From positions 52,904,873 through 52,968,872 of the forward strand of contig OZ022257.1 in assembly GCA_963978905.1 (NCBI GenBank): DNA of 64,000 nucleotides. The letters run 5' to 3'. This DNA is from Trichostrongylus colubriformis. Taxonomy: Eukaryota > Nematoda > Chromadorea > Rhabditida > Trichostrongylidae. The position numbers were made by a program, and so were the translations under genes. Shown in pieces: positions 1 through 13,000 of the stretch. The notes beneath the pieces are model-generated. The model was not told the origin of the DNA. It did no database searches and saw nothing but the letters and a program-made list of their open reading frames with translations. Position 1 is the stretch's first letter, and each line of letters begins with the position of its first letter.

Positions 1-7
1 GACAAAA

Positions 8-125
8 GCTGTGTTAAGGTGGAAGGATTTTCGGTAGTATGATGAATTAGCACATCGCCCTGAAAGCATGGAGTGCAGGTTCGAGTCCCGTCTGAGACCG
101 AAGCTTTTGCCCATAACTCAGCATA
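8..125 (+). repeat. tRNA-derived SINE, copy A
   Basis: About 118 bp with a tRNA-like internal promoter. The B-box-like GGTTCGAGTCC lies at 78-88, preceded by a degenerate A-box region around 40-60. The conserved 3' tail reads CTTTTGCCCATAACTCAGC, followed by ATATTGTAA. Two more copies are recognisable at 33290-33412 (reverse strand) and 34285-34400, sharing the leading TTAAGGTG block, the B box and the tail. A functional tRNA is unlikely because no acceptor-stem pairing is evident. The element is close to the window edge and may be clipped. Confidence 0.6.
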
Positions 126-1357
126 TTGTAACAACTTCTTATATAATGTCTGGTGATTACTCATATAGGTGTATATGCTCAAGGGCAGGCCCGTCAAATG
201 ACCGACATGAGGATTAGAATGTGCGTAACTGTATGGCCTTCAATGCCCAAAGTAAGCGGGATGAAACTTGTGGGCACTATTCATACGAAGCTCCCCTACT
301 ACCACGAAACTTGATAGGGTTAGAGTGGAAGAGTTATTTCTTGTGAACATCCCGATTAGGCTGAAAACCTGTGTCTGGTGGCAGTCCCACCCGTAGAACA
401 ATTATGACACTCACTGAACGCAATATCGCCTGGAGCGTGCGTCAAAAAAGAATGGACCGTCGGAGTCATCAAAAACCTATTAACAGGGTGGTTTGACATC
501 CTAAGTAAGTATATCACACTGTCTTGTCACGAAAATGTCTGGCGCCCGCGCCACAATAAGTTGGAAAATCAAACTGTTTGGCGCAGGCGCAGGCGAACCA
601 TTAAGTATTTAGTAGTTCCGTCCAAAGGTAAGAGATTTGATCCACAGCTTGATCTGTGCAGAAATGGCTCCGCAAAAACATAAGAGCTCAACTGCACTCA
701 AAACAGAAACAATGAAAAAGAGGAATAAAAGCGGATTCTCATGTACCAAGTTTCATTAGTTTTCAATAAATTGCTGAAAATTGTTGCTGGCTGCTTCTTT
801 TTATCACAATTATATCCCATCAAAACTAAAGGTCATAGAAATTATACGCTTGAATGATTGGTTGGAGAGGAGAGGTCAATTTTCTATCGATTGTTCAATT
901 CGGTAACCGATGTATATTCACAGCAGCAGCGAGTATTTTGCACTGTCAAAGTTCAATTTATAACTCATGGTTTAGATGAGCTTTTCTAAGATTGCAAATC
1001 GAAACAGCGGAAATGGAGTGAGTATCGAAGGAGCTATTAGTAAGACAAGGATAGTTTTCTCAAGATACTGAATTTATCTTTCATGGAATCACGAAGTTCC
1101 GAAGCTTGAACCTAATTCTAACCAAACAGGTTGAAAAATCTGAATCTGAAAAGTCAGAAAGATGGGGGCGGGGACACGTGCTTTACCTTCATTTTACTTA
1201 TTTTCGGATTTCGGTGTATTTTGGAGTGCGTTAAAGGTAGAAGTTTCTGGCGTTAACCGAGCCCTTCTGTGGAATAGCCGCGCATTGTATTTCCACTCAG
1301 AATCGTGGTGGCAGATGAATGGGATTCTGCCTATACCATGACTTGACTTTGCAAAGA

Positions 1358-1369
1358 GGGGGGGGGGGG
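1358..1369. repeat. Poly-G tract (12 G)
   Basis: Uninterrupted run of 12 G. It is one of six G or C runs of 9-13 nt in the window (the others start at 10523, 19191, 26939, 45632 and 55178). Confidence 0.9.
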
Positions 1370-2059
1370 CGCACCCGATGCACAAATCACTGTTTATCCT
1401 CCTAGACGAGTCTGATATCGATTCACTGACTTCGGTGGGATAGGAGGCTTCTTCGGTTTGCGCAAACGCTGATGAGGGATTTGATCCCACACCGGGAGTG
1501 TGGGGCTCTCTTGCCAGCATGCACAACAAAAAAGTCAAAATGAAGCAGTAAGGTATATTTTTCGGTACATTTTGATGGTGGCTGTGCAATGCTTCTACTA
1601 CTATTGTACTCTGACTGCGACTGTTACTGAAATCTGCGTCAGCGTTTTCGAAATAATACATATTGTACATGCAATTTCTCAGTTAAACTTCCTTTGCTAA
1701 ATATGTATGAAAGGCATACTGATACTAAAGATGGTCGAGCCGCTACACGCTCTAATAAGACCCCATATCAAGTACTACCGCTTCATAATTGCCCAAGTGT
1801 GCGCAACAAGGTTCCAAAAATAATCTCTGATAGATGCGATGAACGCATGGACTGCTCAACGTGACAGCATTGGCGAGAGCAGGTCTTTGCAAACCCACCT
1901 TGGGTTCTATCTCTGGGGTATCTTTTATCTGGAAACATTTCCATGATTAGGTAAAACACCTCGGAAATTCTCCAGTTTTTATAGAACCTTACTACATCCG
2001 AAAAGAAAGGTCAAGTTTGTAAACGTACAAGACTACAAAAGCGCTCCCATATTTCATCC

Positions 2060-2256
2060 GCGAAAGTCTGCCGTTAATGGCCATCCAACACTGTGGCAGG
2101 GATCCAGAAGAGTTCCAGCTCTTACAATTCTTTTTTCTTGCTCAAGGATATAGGGATATTCTCTCTTATTCTCGTGTTTCTGTTAGTATAGTGAATGAGT
2201 TTGAAAAAAATTTTGATCATGGAAAATCCGTGCACGATTCCTTCAACGCTGAGAAA
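2060..2256 (+). repeat. Probable MITE right-end fragment
   Basis: The 3' part ends in ATCCGTGCACGATTCCTTC, matching the terminal motif (CGTGNACGATTCCTTTAA-like) of the foldback elements ending at 20162 and 30027. The left end was not found, so the boundary at 2060 is a guess. Confidence 0.35.
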
Positions 2257-3964
2257 CGCTCATGAATGACGAGACTTTTCATTTTTTCGATCGCAGAATC
2301 AGCATACCCAACCCACTTATATAAAATTCACAGGCCTTCAATTACATTAGAGCTACATAAACGGCATGTTGGCATGAAAGCACATTATGATTATTGGGCG
2401 TAATCGGACTAAAGAAAAAGCTCCGGAATCAAAAGAGCATACATGTGGAAAAGGGGAGCAGGTGCACTAGAATTCCGCCTAGCGTTTGCACAACATGGTT
2501 CGGAGCGCACACAAAACAAACATGGCAGTCCAACAAATTACTTACTGAATTCTGCAGCTTTTATTAATTAGGTTTAACATGAAATGTCCATATAGTAATA
2601 GCCAAGCCAGTTGCATGGGGTTTACAGTTGCAGTTCCATAGGACTACATGCAAATATCGTACTGTACACATGTTTCCCTTTACTGAGAAGTACAGCAGGA
2701 GATTAATTATTATCAAAAGTCCTTTCAATGGCCAATGTAAGAGGGGAAACGAGTTGGCTTTCCGTCCAGTCAATTTCAATCAATATCAGTGATCAATCCA
2801 CTTCATTTCGTACAATGTTGAGCCATGAACTACTCGCTGTGACAGATTATTACTATGAAATTGAGTGCCTTCAAAAGAAGTTTTTCGTCTTCCTCGATCT
2901 CAAATATAAGCCCCATGCTCCTTTTATGCACTCTCGATTTACCGTTTGTTTTAGCTTATAAGGGCATTTTTTCTGCTGAACAGGGATCCGGGCCCTAAAC
3001 TGTTTACCACACCAAAACTAAACCAACATTGTCCTACGTTACGAGATACATATATCGTTGGCCCAAATCGCACGCTATATACCACATGGCAGTATATTTT
3101 TAATGATTTCACTGGTAATGCGTAGTACGTGCTTTAGCGACCGTAATTTTCTACTTTTTCATTAATAAAACGCCTGGCAAACCTGAACGCCAGCTGTTCA
3201 TGTATTTTGATTGCTCCTATTTCCAGCTCAGTTTCATAGTTTTCAGTTATTTCACTAGTGATGCACTGAAGCGACAAAATGTGTTTCAAAGTGAGGTGCT
3301 CCCGAAGGGATTTTCACAATGACCTCTATTTCTTTCCTTTGTAACTCCTTATGACATGGGGCGCATTGAGTAAGCTGTTTATTCAAATTACTGAATAAAC
3401 TCATGCATGATTTTCAAGGTCAAAACCTATAGCGCTAATAAGTCAGGACACCTGTCTTCTCTATGTACTCTCATATATACTTCAAAATGCATTATCGTAG
3501 TTTTTCAATGGACTATTCACCTTTAACCAGTGACGAGAATGAGGTTTTTTTTGAGAAATTCTCACCATTATTATATTGGCCACTGATCACTACTGAAAAA
3601 TGCAAACAGTACTGAATCAGAGTTATAATCTTTCCTAACATCAGCTCGGATTCTCGTGGAATTGGATTCTCGTGAATTTGGAGATCATGTTCCAGATTTT
3701 TGAAGGTGCCTGATGAGAACAATCTGGTACTCCAAAGTACTCGAAGGTGTCTTCCCAAGCCTTCATGATTTTAATGATAGTTTTGCAATTTTTAAAACAT
3801 AGCCACCAAAGATTCAAATTGCTTTGTGAAGTTCGTTCACTTCTCAGAAGAACAACGAGAAGGGAGGACATCTTGCGATGCAGCAGAGTCGATGAGAAAA
3901 AACTATCAAAAGCTCCTAGCCATAAGTGGATCGAGTCGCATACATCCGTGCTCAGCTTCTAATA

Positions 3965-5330
3965 TTGGGTTGAGGAATAAGTTCCCGCGGTTTTTTTAAA
4001 CCCCGTTTTTCACATTGTTTACTTTACCTTTCGACAAAACTTATATATGTTTTCGATAGGGCTTTTTTTGCTCTACAAAATGCTACTATCTGTTTTTCGA
4101 TTCCTCGGACTATTTAATATTTATGAGGCTTGGAAATGAAATATGCTAAAGGCAAAAATTGGCACTCTCGACACCTCATCTTCCTAGTCTACCATCGCGA
4201 TCAAAAAATGCATGTAAATATGATTTCGATAGAGCTTTTGCAGCTCTACAGAATGGTACTACTTTTTATTCAAATCGCTCAACTTTTTGCTGTTTTTAAG
4301 ACTCACAAATGCAGTACTCGCAAAAGTGTGCACTTTGGTTATCTTCTCTTCCTCGCCTACCATCGAGATCGAAGAGAATGTTTAGGTATGCATTCGATAG
4401 AGCTTTCCTTGCTCTAAAAGACGGTACCATTCTTCTTTTGTATCCTCTCATATTTTAGCATGTAGTAGGGATAAGCTTCCCCCTGTTTTTCAATTCAAAA
4501 TTGCAAAGTGTTTTGTATTATTCGATAGAGCTACGCTTTTCGCTCTACAAGATAATGTTTACGGTTTTTGTACGATTTTCATTTTTGACATTTTTTAGGT
4601 CATTCAAAAGTCGACGAAATCGAGCATTTTCGTCACATGGTGTCAAAAATGCTCGATTTCGTCGACTTTTAAATGGTCTAAAGAATGGCAAAAATTGATT
4701 AGAACAAAATCTGTGAGCACTATCTTGTAAAGCGGAAAGAGCTCTATCGAATGATACAAGACACTTTGCCAGGAAAATTCATATTCATTATGCAATTTTG
4801 AATTGAAAAACAGGTGGAAGCTTATCCCTACATGCTAAAATATGAGAGGATACAAAAGAAGAATGATACCATCTTGTAGAGCAAGGAAAGCTCTATCGAA
4901 TGCATACCTAAACATTCTCTTCGATCTCGATGGTAGGAGAGGAAGAGAAGATAACCAAAGTGCACACTTTTGCGAGTACTGCCCTTGTGAGCCTTAAAAA
5001 CAGCAAAAAGTTGAGCGATTTGAATAAAAAGTGGTACCATTCTGTAGAGCTGGAAAAGCTCTATCGAAATCATACTTACATGCATTTTTTGATCGCGATG
5101 GTAGACTAGGAAGATGAGGTGTCGAGAGTGCCAATTTTTGCCTTTAGCATATTTCATTTCCAAACCTCATAAATATTAAATAGTAGTCCGAGGAATCGAA
5201 AAACAGATAGTAGCATTTTGTAGAGCAAAAAAAGCTTCATCGAAATCATATATAAGCTTTGTCGAAAGATAAAGGGAACAATGTGAAAAACGGGGTTTAA
5301 AAAACCGCGGGAACTTATTCCTCAACCCAA
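3965..5330. mobile_element. 1.37-kb palindromic foldback element with TA target duplication
   Basis: The left end TTGGGTTGAGGAATAAG is repeated inverted at the right end (CTTATTCCTCAACCCAA). Both ends are flanked by TA (3963-3964 and 5331-5332), the target-site signature of Tc1/mariner-type elements. The two arms of about 650 bp are inverted copies of each other nearly throughout, meeting at about 4640 around a 26-bp stem containing GTCGACGAAATCGAGC. Each arm carries four small hairpins of the form TCGATAGAGC-loop-GCTCTA (left arm at about 4053, 4227, 4393 and 4522), spaced 130-175 bp apart. The same open frames appear on opposite strands of the two arms, which shows that they are by-products of the palindrome and not genes. 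No transposase is present, so the element is non-autonomous. Confidence 0.85.
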
Positions 5331-5332
5331 TA

Positions 5333-8300
5333 CATTGTCAGAGCCACGCATTTATACGTGGAGGACACCTTGTCCACTTTCAAAACCGAATCACGACCTC
5401 TTTGAGTATTTTTCAACCAATGGTTAACCCTGTTCACAGAATACGTGAAATAGCAGATTCAAACTTGAATGTGGCCATACAAACACTTCACATGAGTTCA
5501 CTTTTTAGTGTTAGCATTTATTAGAAAAGCCATAGTATATTTGGGGCTGTATGATTATGGGAGCGGGCCATTTGAGACGATACTCAAACATAGGAGACAC
5601 GAGACATACTCATACTAATACTTCTATATAAATCGACATTGTAGCCCGATTAAAACAAGATAATGGTGGGGAACGACAAGGAGGAATGATCGAGAGCCAA
5701 AATGATAGGAGTGTGAATTTTAACTGAACCAGATGGGAAAAGGTTTCCGATGGTTTAACTTTTACTGCCTACCAATATCCACATAGAGCCTAAATACATA
5801 ACTTTTTATTTACCTTTTCAAAAAAAAATTGAAATACGTTTAGTAACCTCAAATTTTCTACAGGTTTGATATTGTGACGTGTCATTTGGGAAAGTCGAAA
5901 CAAACCAAACAAAAAATGGGAAAGCTGTCAAGGTTGGTACAAACGGTCACACTATTACACCTTTAGCTCGCCATCTTTTGTGGGAGTTTTTGTAGTAGTG
6001 AAAAGAAGTTTAGGGTTGCCTCAGTGAAGTCAGTCATTGAATTTTGGTCGCTACTCAGTCATGAACAATAGCCGACATAATACTTGTGAGATTTTCCCAG
6101 TAAAAAAAGGGATTCAGAATTCACGCCATTAGTCAAAGGTTTACTGGCGATAAAAGAATTTAAAACAATACATAATGGGAAAAAAGACTATAAGAAAAGA
6201 TGAACCCGTCAAACGTGAGTAGAAATGAGTGAAGTCCGTCACCTCATAAACATTGGCTTGTCCGTAGGCCAGTTGCTTTGATGGAGATCAGTTTGCTCTA
6301 CCTTATATTTCATGCTTTCACTACACCCTACGTATAGCTTCTCTTCACCTTGGTGGATTATGAGATGTGAAACCGTCTAATATGCTTCAGACCATGCTAT
6401 GTGGAAAAAGGACCTGAAGAGTTTGCACGTATTATAGCCCATCTTGAACTTTTCGTCTTTCTGGATCATACCAGTCTCTCGAATCATCCTCTGGTGATCA
6501 TTCCTTGGCATACAGGCTCTAGTTATTCTTCGATGATTCCCTTCAGGATAAAAATGTCACCGTCGTTGAAAGTTTTGTTGCAAATTATGGAGTGATAAAT
6601 GCGCATGACAGCTCGGAGCACTACATGGATATAGGGAGAGGGGGCAGAGGTGTTTATTAACCTTTGAGCATCTTTCCACACTAGCACTGAAGAAAATCCG
6701 TTCTTTCTTTCGCAATCAAACTTCTTATCATCCTGAACTTTCATTGAGTTACTTAGATTCAAACGGGATGTGCTTTCAGTTGCATTTGCCTCAATACCCC
6801 TTCCCCACATTCACAGAGCGCCTGGATTGATATGCATGCTAGACTTTTTTTACGAAATCCTCACCTTTCCTCTCTTATGAATATTGTTCCTCATACAAAA
6901 TAAGTTTTGAAGTCTGACTTTCTCACATGACCAATTCCTAACTATACCGTGCCTCATGCCCCCGAAATAAATCACAAAATGCTTGTCTGGAGCCTTCCAG
7001 ATAGGAAATGTTGAATATCTGAATAAATAGTTCGTTTCGGAATTAAAGAACCGTTACATTTCGAATTCACCAGAATTCCCGTGATTTTATCAGAAGATTC
7101 GAATAAGAGAAGCTATCGAGTCATGCCACTTGATCTTTACACTGCTAAGTCGGCATGTCAAGTTGCTATCGCTCAAAAAATATATTAGGCCCTTCTTAGT
7201 TCGGACTTAGGCCTTGCACCACACGCCGAAATGTCACCTTATTTCTTCTTATCGCTGATAAAATGCAAATATCGCTGCAGTCATGTCCATGGGATCAAAA
7301 ACCGCTCGAGCCGGGTCCATATAAGGGCATTGAAACTTATAACTGTCAAAAGCAGTTGTTTCGTTCATTCGTTTTTACCATTCTTTGTCCTTTCATCATT
7401 TCCTCCTTATTATTTACTATACCCATAAAAGATGATTCGCATGGCGATGAAAACTCTCTATCTTCGGAATGCACTATATATTTGACACTTGACGTATAGC
7501 AGTGCCCCATGCGCACTATTGGCAAAAAATGACCCAAATAGGTTGGCGAGCCCTTGTTTACAAATGAGTGGTGCTGTCCTCCCGAGTAGATACCAGTCTT
7601 AAGACCCCCACGTGAAAGATGCCTGAATGCCCTGAAATGATTCAATCCAAGATTTTATGAGAAACGAGTAACATAATGTATGCCGAGTGCGCGCCGCATT
7701 CCGGAGGACCAATGCCGTATACTTTCTTCATCATCATCTCCGTTATGATTATAAAATGTCATCAAAGCTCTTGGGGGAGGCCGAAGCAGGCCAGCATCAC
7801 GGTAGTCGGGTTTCCAAGGCGACTTTCGGTGAAAATTTAGCGGGAGTTCCCTGAATTATATTATCTGTAGTTGATCTAGTACTCATTATAGTTTACCTTA
7901 ATACATTTATATTTATGTTTACTTTTATCTTTCAAAACCCACGAAATCTACTCAGCTGATCCGTCCACCATTTGATTCTTTTTTCAGTTTTCCGCTTAAA
8001 CTTTCACATGCGGTCGTTTCTAGAATTGTTGTCCTCGTACCGTCATGCTTCATCGAAGCGTTCCACCTGCCTGGCAAACCAAAGTTCTTATGAGTATGAA
8101 TAAGAAAAAAGCTCTGCTGAGTCTTTTTTTCATGTTTATATAGCTTCGCGTTGGAACGCTACTGCCAGCTGCTTCCTTTCAATATCTTTTTACCCATGTT
8201 GTACTTTAACTTTACTTCGCATTAATAAAAAATGGTTGAGGTTCATTTCTGACCAACATTTTTGTCTCACAAGATTTTTCTTCCAACCTAAGTACACCAC

Positions 8301-8397
8301 GAAATTTCTACAGAAGACGGTAGATTTCAAGTGCTGTCATCTTCACAGTGATCCAACCTTTAATGGCAATAGCGGAACACATTGCACGCCATTTTTG
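5333..8397. other. No supported gene
   Basis: About 3 kb of AT-rich sequence without recognisable exons, RNA genes or clear repeats. Short open frames (for example 6401-6595 and 7231-7428) have no family motif and no flanking splice signals. Confidence 0.45.
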
Positions 8398-8694
8398 TTG
8401 TGCTTTGTTTGGGGTTGGGATCGATGGGTTGAATTTTCGCACGGCCGCCCGCGGCGAGTGGCGCAACGAGTGCTAGTTGTTTGTGGTTTTACCCGTTGAA
8501 AGAGCAGCAACCACAACATATAAAAACTTTCGAAAATTCCAATCTGCAATCTTTGAAGGTCTCATACCAGCCTAGTGCATACTGAGCGGATACCAACGGG
8601 ATGCAGCGAGTCGTGCTGACGGCGCCGCCAGTGCGACGCCGCGAGGCGAAAATTCAACCAAATGACCCACACCCCTTTGTTTGTGCTTCATTCC
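8398..8694. repeat. Imperfect foldback (MITE-like)
   Basis: The left arm around 8400-8475 (containing GGTTGAATTTTCGC, then a GC-rich stretch) recurs inverted at about 8610-8694 (GCGAAAATTCAACC, then CACACCCCTTTGTTTGTGC). The arms are about 80 bp and diverged; the centre is AT-rich. No coding capacity. Confidence 0.55.
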
Positions 8695-8850
8695 GGTCAA
8701 AGGCGGGGGCATTGCCAGGAGGAAGTCACTTGAATTTTTGGTGTCGCATAGAAAACATGCAGTGCTGGGCATTTATTCAAATTACAATATATACATTTTG
8801 CATATTCCACCACGGCTGAATTCAGGTCAAATGTTGATCTTCCATACACG

Positions 8851-8970
8851 GAACTCGTTGAAGCTCTTTTTGAGCTTTTCATAGATTCTGAAACTCTCCC
8901 TCAATATATAGAGAAACCCGCTGAAGCCCTTTTTGAACCTTTCAAACATTTTGAAATCCCTCTCCATATA
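8851..8970. repeat. Diverged tandem pair, 62-bp period
   Basis: Two units start at 8851 and 8913. They share the layout GAA-C-CG-TGAAG-C-CTTTTTGA and end in CTC-C-ATATA. Similar low-level tandem units occur at 14446-14505 and around 50100-50250. Confidence 0.5.
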
Positions 8971-9997
8971 CACGATTTTTTGAATGACGTGGCTGCTATT
9001 GTTGCTCTGTTCCCAGTAATTTCTCTCCAGCCCCTTTTTAGAATCCTGCCTCACTTTTTGGCATGGAATAATAAATATTACTTTATTGCGTACGTGAATC
9101 TGGCAAATTGTGCATGTATAAACAGGTGGCTGAACAGCGCTCGTGATTCTGACTGCGTTGTTCATGGGCGAGACAATGAAATCCTGAAATGCCCTTTATG
9201 TTTTCAATCATTGTCGATTTTCTATGATATATTACAGTACTCAGATGTTTAAACTCAATGCAATCGACTTCATCATCCTTTTAAACACCCCTTGTTGTGA
9301 ACATTCTCCTATGATGGCATGTTATGATGGCGCGTTTCTTGATAGGCCATGCCTGGTGTTATCAGGCCCTGCCTTCTTTTTTGCTTGCTCGGTTTATATG
9401 CCAATGAGAAAGGCCTATCGATAGGTGCTGAACTCTTCTCTATCCTTCTATCCTTCTGTGCCAATCGAAGTTTTGAGGTGAAACAATGAAATTCCCTGTC
9501 TAATCTTACCGTATTCTCAAAAACCTACATATGGTTTCTGTAAAGGGTTATGTGATCTCTGGTAACATGTGTGGGACCCATTCTTGGATTCCAGTGATGT
9601 GTCCTTTCCCAGTAGGGAGGAATCTGGTGAAGACACATGACACATACTCTTACTCGACCGTAGGCACGTACGTGAGAAAAAAATCCTCTAATGCTCATTG
9701 TTCTCGATCATAAGGGTATAGGATCCCTGTAGGCACTGATCACTCATAAGTAGATGCAGATTTTCTCCCAGAATTCCCACTCTCTCCTTTCCATCACATG
9801 ATTCTTGATCCCCTTCGTAGGCATTCTTACGTCAAGAGAACGTTGGCATGCCTTATCAGGCCTAGGCAGTCGTTCGGAACTTCCATTGCCAAATACATAC
9901 GTTATCAGTTTCCTCGAATCCTTTTTTTAGTTTACCGAAGTTTTATAACAGCGACTAAACGCACAGCCAACTCGAGTTATTCATACTGAAAATTTTA

Positions 9998-10004
9998 TTT
10001 TCAG
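9998..10004 (+). promoter_or_regulatory. Candidate spliced-leader trans-splice acceptor
   Basis: TTTTCAG preceded by an AT-rich, T-rich stretch lies only 8 nt upstream of the ZIP gene's ATG. No upstream exon can be attached. A 3' splice site this close to the start codon is typical of nematode SL trans-splicing. The mature 5' UTR would be SL plus AAAAAAAT. Confidence 0.6.
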
Positions 10005-10012
10005 AAAAAAAT

Positions 10013-13000
10013 ATGAATATCGTGGTGTTGAAAGGTATTCTTCTCGCAGTCATGGCTCTCACGACCGTTTTGTGTGGGTTGATACCACTCAAGGTAGCTG
10101 ATTTTCTCGTATCCCGATAAACTGTACAGATCGCTGATTTTGGAAATCAATTGAATTTATATAATATTTACTTTAGCTAATGCAAATACTGGCAGCGAAA
10201 TCGGGGAAGGTGGAAAAAAGGGCTTCCTTCATCATTTCATTGCTATCATGCTTTGCTGGTGGTGTTTTCCTAGCTGTGTGTTTCCTGGATATGATGCCGG
10301 ATGCCTAGTGAGTGAATTTTACTGTTCGAAACAAAATATTTTACAATTTCATGAAAGCGAGAGTTAAAATGCGAAAAAAAGCAAACTGCTGAATTTGAAA
10401 AATGCAAAGCTCAATATCTTCACGATTTCGGCGAATCACAAATTCCACTGTAGACACCTCGATTCATGTAACTCACTTTCTGCACAAATGCTATTAAAAA
10501 AATGGGCCTTCTGAGATTTTGCGGGGGGGGGGGGACCCACACTTGAAACTATGTGTTACATTTTTTTGACATTTATGGCTTATGCTTCGTAGGACAGGGG
10601 TTTCAAGTAATTTGCTATTTGGCCTATATATAAGTATTCAGTACTAAAGGAATTTAAATATAATTATAATTCAAAAGTACACTATAGATACTGATGCAAT
10701 CTGGAAATAAAATCAAAGAGAATTCATAATTATGTAATATGAGGTTCGAAGAATTTTCCTGTCGAGCATTCACTGTTTTAGCGCCAAATTCCTATGCGTA
10801 CACCTAAAATACTCCTGCAAACATTCTGGATACTCGTACCCACATGACCTAAAGGAATGTGAGGAATTCGAAAATTTTCTACTGACTCAGCAATGTGATT
10901 CCTGCTTATTTCAGGTCGTAAATATTTTCAAACCTGTTTGTGAACACTATAAAGTACAATATGCATTGGGAATGCGTGGTTGTAAAGTTCACACACCAGG
11001 ATGTCTGGGAATGCGCATGTCGCTTTCTTATTATCAAGTTCCTTGTTTTCCTTTTTTTCCATACGCTCATTCGCTGAGAAGAGTCAGTATCAGGAAAACA
11101 AATTCTCATTCCCTTCAAAATGATTCAAGAGATGTGATAAAAAATGGAAGAAACAGTAAAGGGGAATGCATAGGTCAAGGAAACAAATAGTGAAGGAGTG
11201 GTCAACTATTTTTGGGATGCCAAATGGAGAGGGAAAGGTGAGGTATGGATCATTTCTGATACGGAGATGGACAAGCATGACTCTGACCTATCCAGCGGAT
11301 GTGCGGTCTTATGTCTACTTTTCGGTTTGCAGCGTCGCGTTCTCGGCGCCATCCAGAGGTCCTTCGAAGAAATAGTTGTTATCCCATCCCATTTGAAAAC
11401 AATAACTTTTTTACCCTAAAAAGACAAAATAGTTACATAAAAAGTGAAACGAACAATATCATCAAATAGTAGCAATCCCAACAGAGAAATAAAAACGCGG
11501 GCCTAAAACCTTAATGGAGTTGTACGCAATAACGCAATCACACGCGAAGAAATCCGCCATTCGTGGCCGCGCGGAAATTCTACATAAGGCTACACACCCT
11601 ATCTAGGGCCATCTTTTATAGCCAAAATTTCGATCCGAGCACTTTTGACAGTGCTACACTTGAGACACCAGGTATCACCAGCAACTTATCTGCCACTGAA
11701 CCATCCGTCGAGCAGCGTGTTTTCATTTATGGAAAATAAATTGCGCCATATGTCTTTAAAACTTGTTTGAAATACAGAATAATTCAGTTTCAATCCTTTT
11801 ATAGGGGCAAACAGCAAACAGCTTTGTTAATCTAATGTACCACGAATTTCAGCAATTCTTACGATAGCTGGAAAATCTTATCTGGTTTCAAAAGTGATTA
11901 TCCTTTCGTTCCGCTGCTCTTCTCAATTGGATTTTTCATGGTGAAAATTTTTGAGGAAATTATGGGAAAGTTCTGTGGACATGAAGGTTATGAGTGAGTC
12001 ATATCTTGTCGCCAAAAGATTCCATTAAAAAGGCATACATTTTTGATATTTTCTAGGGATGAAAGAAGACAACACGCTGCTACTTTCGTTTCTGCTCCTG
12101 AAATTGAAATTCATACTTGTGATGATAAGCAATCGGTGAGTTCTACCTGGTGTCGGATAATTCTCCGAGATGTGGCGTAGAATCCCTCATCACAGTCTAT
12201 TTCGCCGAAAATAAAGCATCCTGTAGACCGCTATTGGTAAAAAAGTTCTTGGATAACAGCTTGCTTTTGGAGAGCAGCTTTTGAAGAATAGCGTGCTGCC
12301 CGGCCCTTTGAGTGTCGGGAGGTGTGGCATAATTGCTTCGGGTGTGTTGCAAGTGTTCCGATTTCTAGAGGTTGGCACCGAACTGGGTCACCGCCCTTCG
12401 CGAATTGTCCGAATGGTGGCGTGTCCTGCCGTCTGGGCCCTCCCAGATTTACCTAAGCCTTTTTAGGGGAGAAGCTTTGGCAGCGTTATTTACCTGTCTT
12501 TACCTGATTGCAATCCGCCGCGCAACCTGACCTGACCTCACCAATCGGAACACTTGCACTCCACCCAATTGCTTCTTTGCATTTCACCAATAGCGATTCG
12601 GGGAATGCTTCCCATTAGTCGAGCGTGGGATTTGTTTTCATGTTTAACTACCTACTATAATAGCAAAACATAGGCATTCCGGAACATTTATGAAATTTTT
12701 AATAGTTTAGGGACCATTTTTCTGAGCAGAGGTCATTTCAGGAGCATTCAAATATGAAAATTATCAAGTCGCTGACTTTCGTAGTTGCACTGATGTTTCA
12801 CGCCAGTTTGGAAGGATTCGCTTTCGGTGTTCAGGTGAGAAATAATATTTTCGTGTAACATTAGCTCCCCACACCCAACGATGACAAGAATCTCTTGCTT
12901 CACTGCCATTTTGGACTTCCATTGGCACTTTCACCAGCGGTATGAGACTGTATACAGTACAGGATCGTGATAATACCCCGAGCCGTTTTCTTGACCTCAG

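Larger units (their letters stand above)
126..3964. other. No supported gene; sparse repeats
   Basis: About 3.8 kb of AT-rich DNA. I see no exon bounded by convincing splice sites and no recognisable protein. It holds a 12-nt poly-G run (1358-1369) and what looks like the right-hand part of a foldback MITE (about 2060-2256). Short open frames here lack any family signature. Confidence 0.5.

Noticed and set aside
78..88. Possible tRNA gene from the B-box GGTTCGAGTCC
   Set aside because: No cloverleaf or acceptor stem; the same segment recurs with a conserved non-tRNA tail, so it is a SINE.
4130..5163. Open frames of 95 and 111 residues starting MEMKYAKGKNWHSRH on both strands
   Set aside because: They are the two inverted arms of one palindromic element; the identical frames follow from the inverted repeat and have no protein-family signature.
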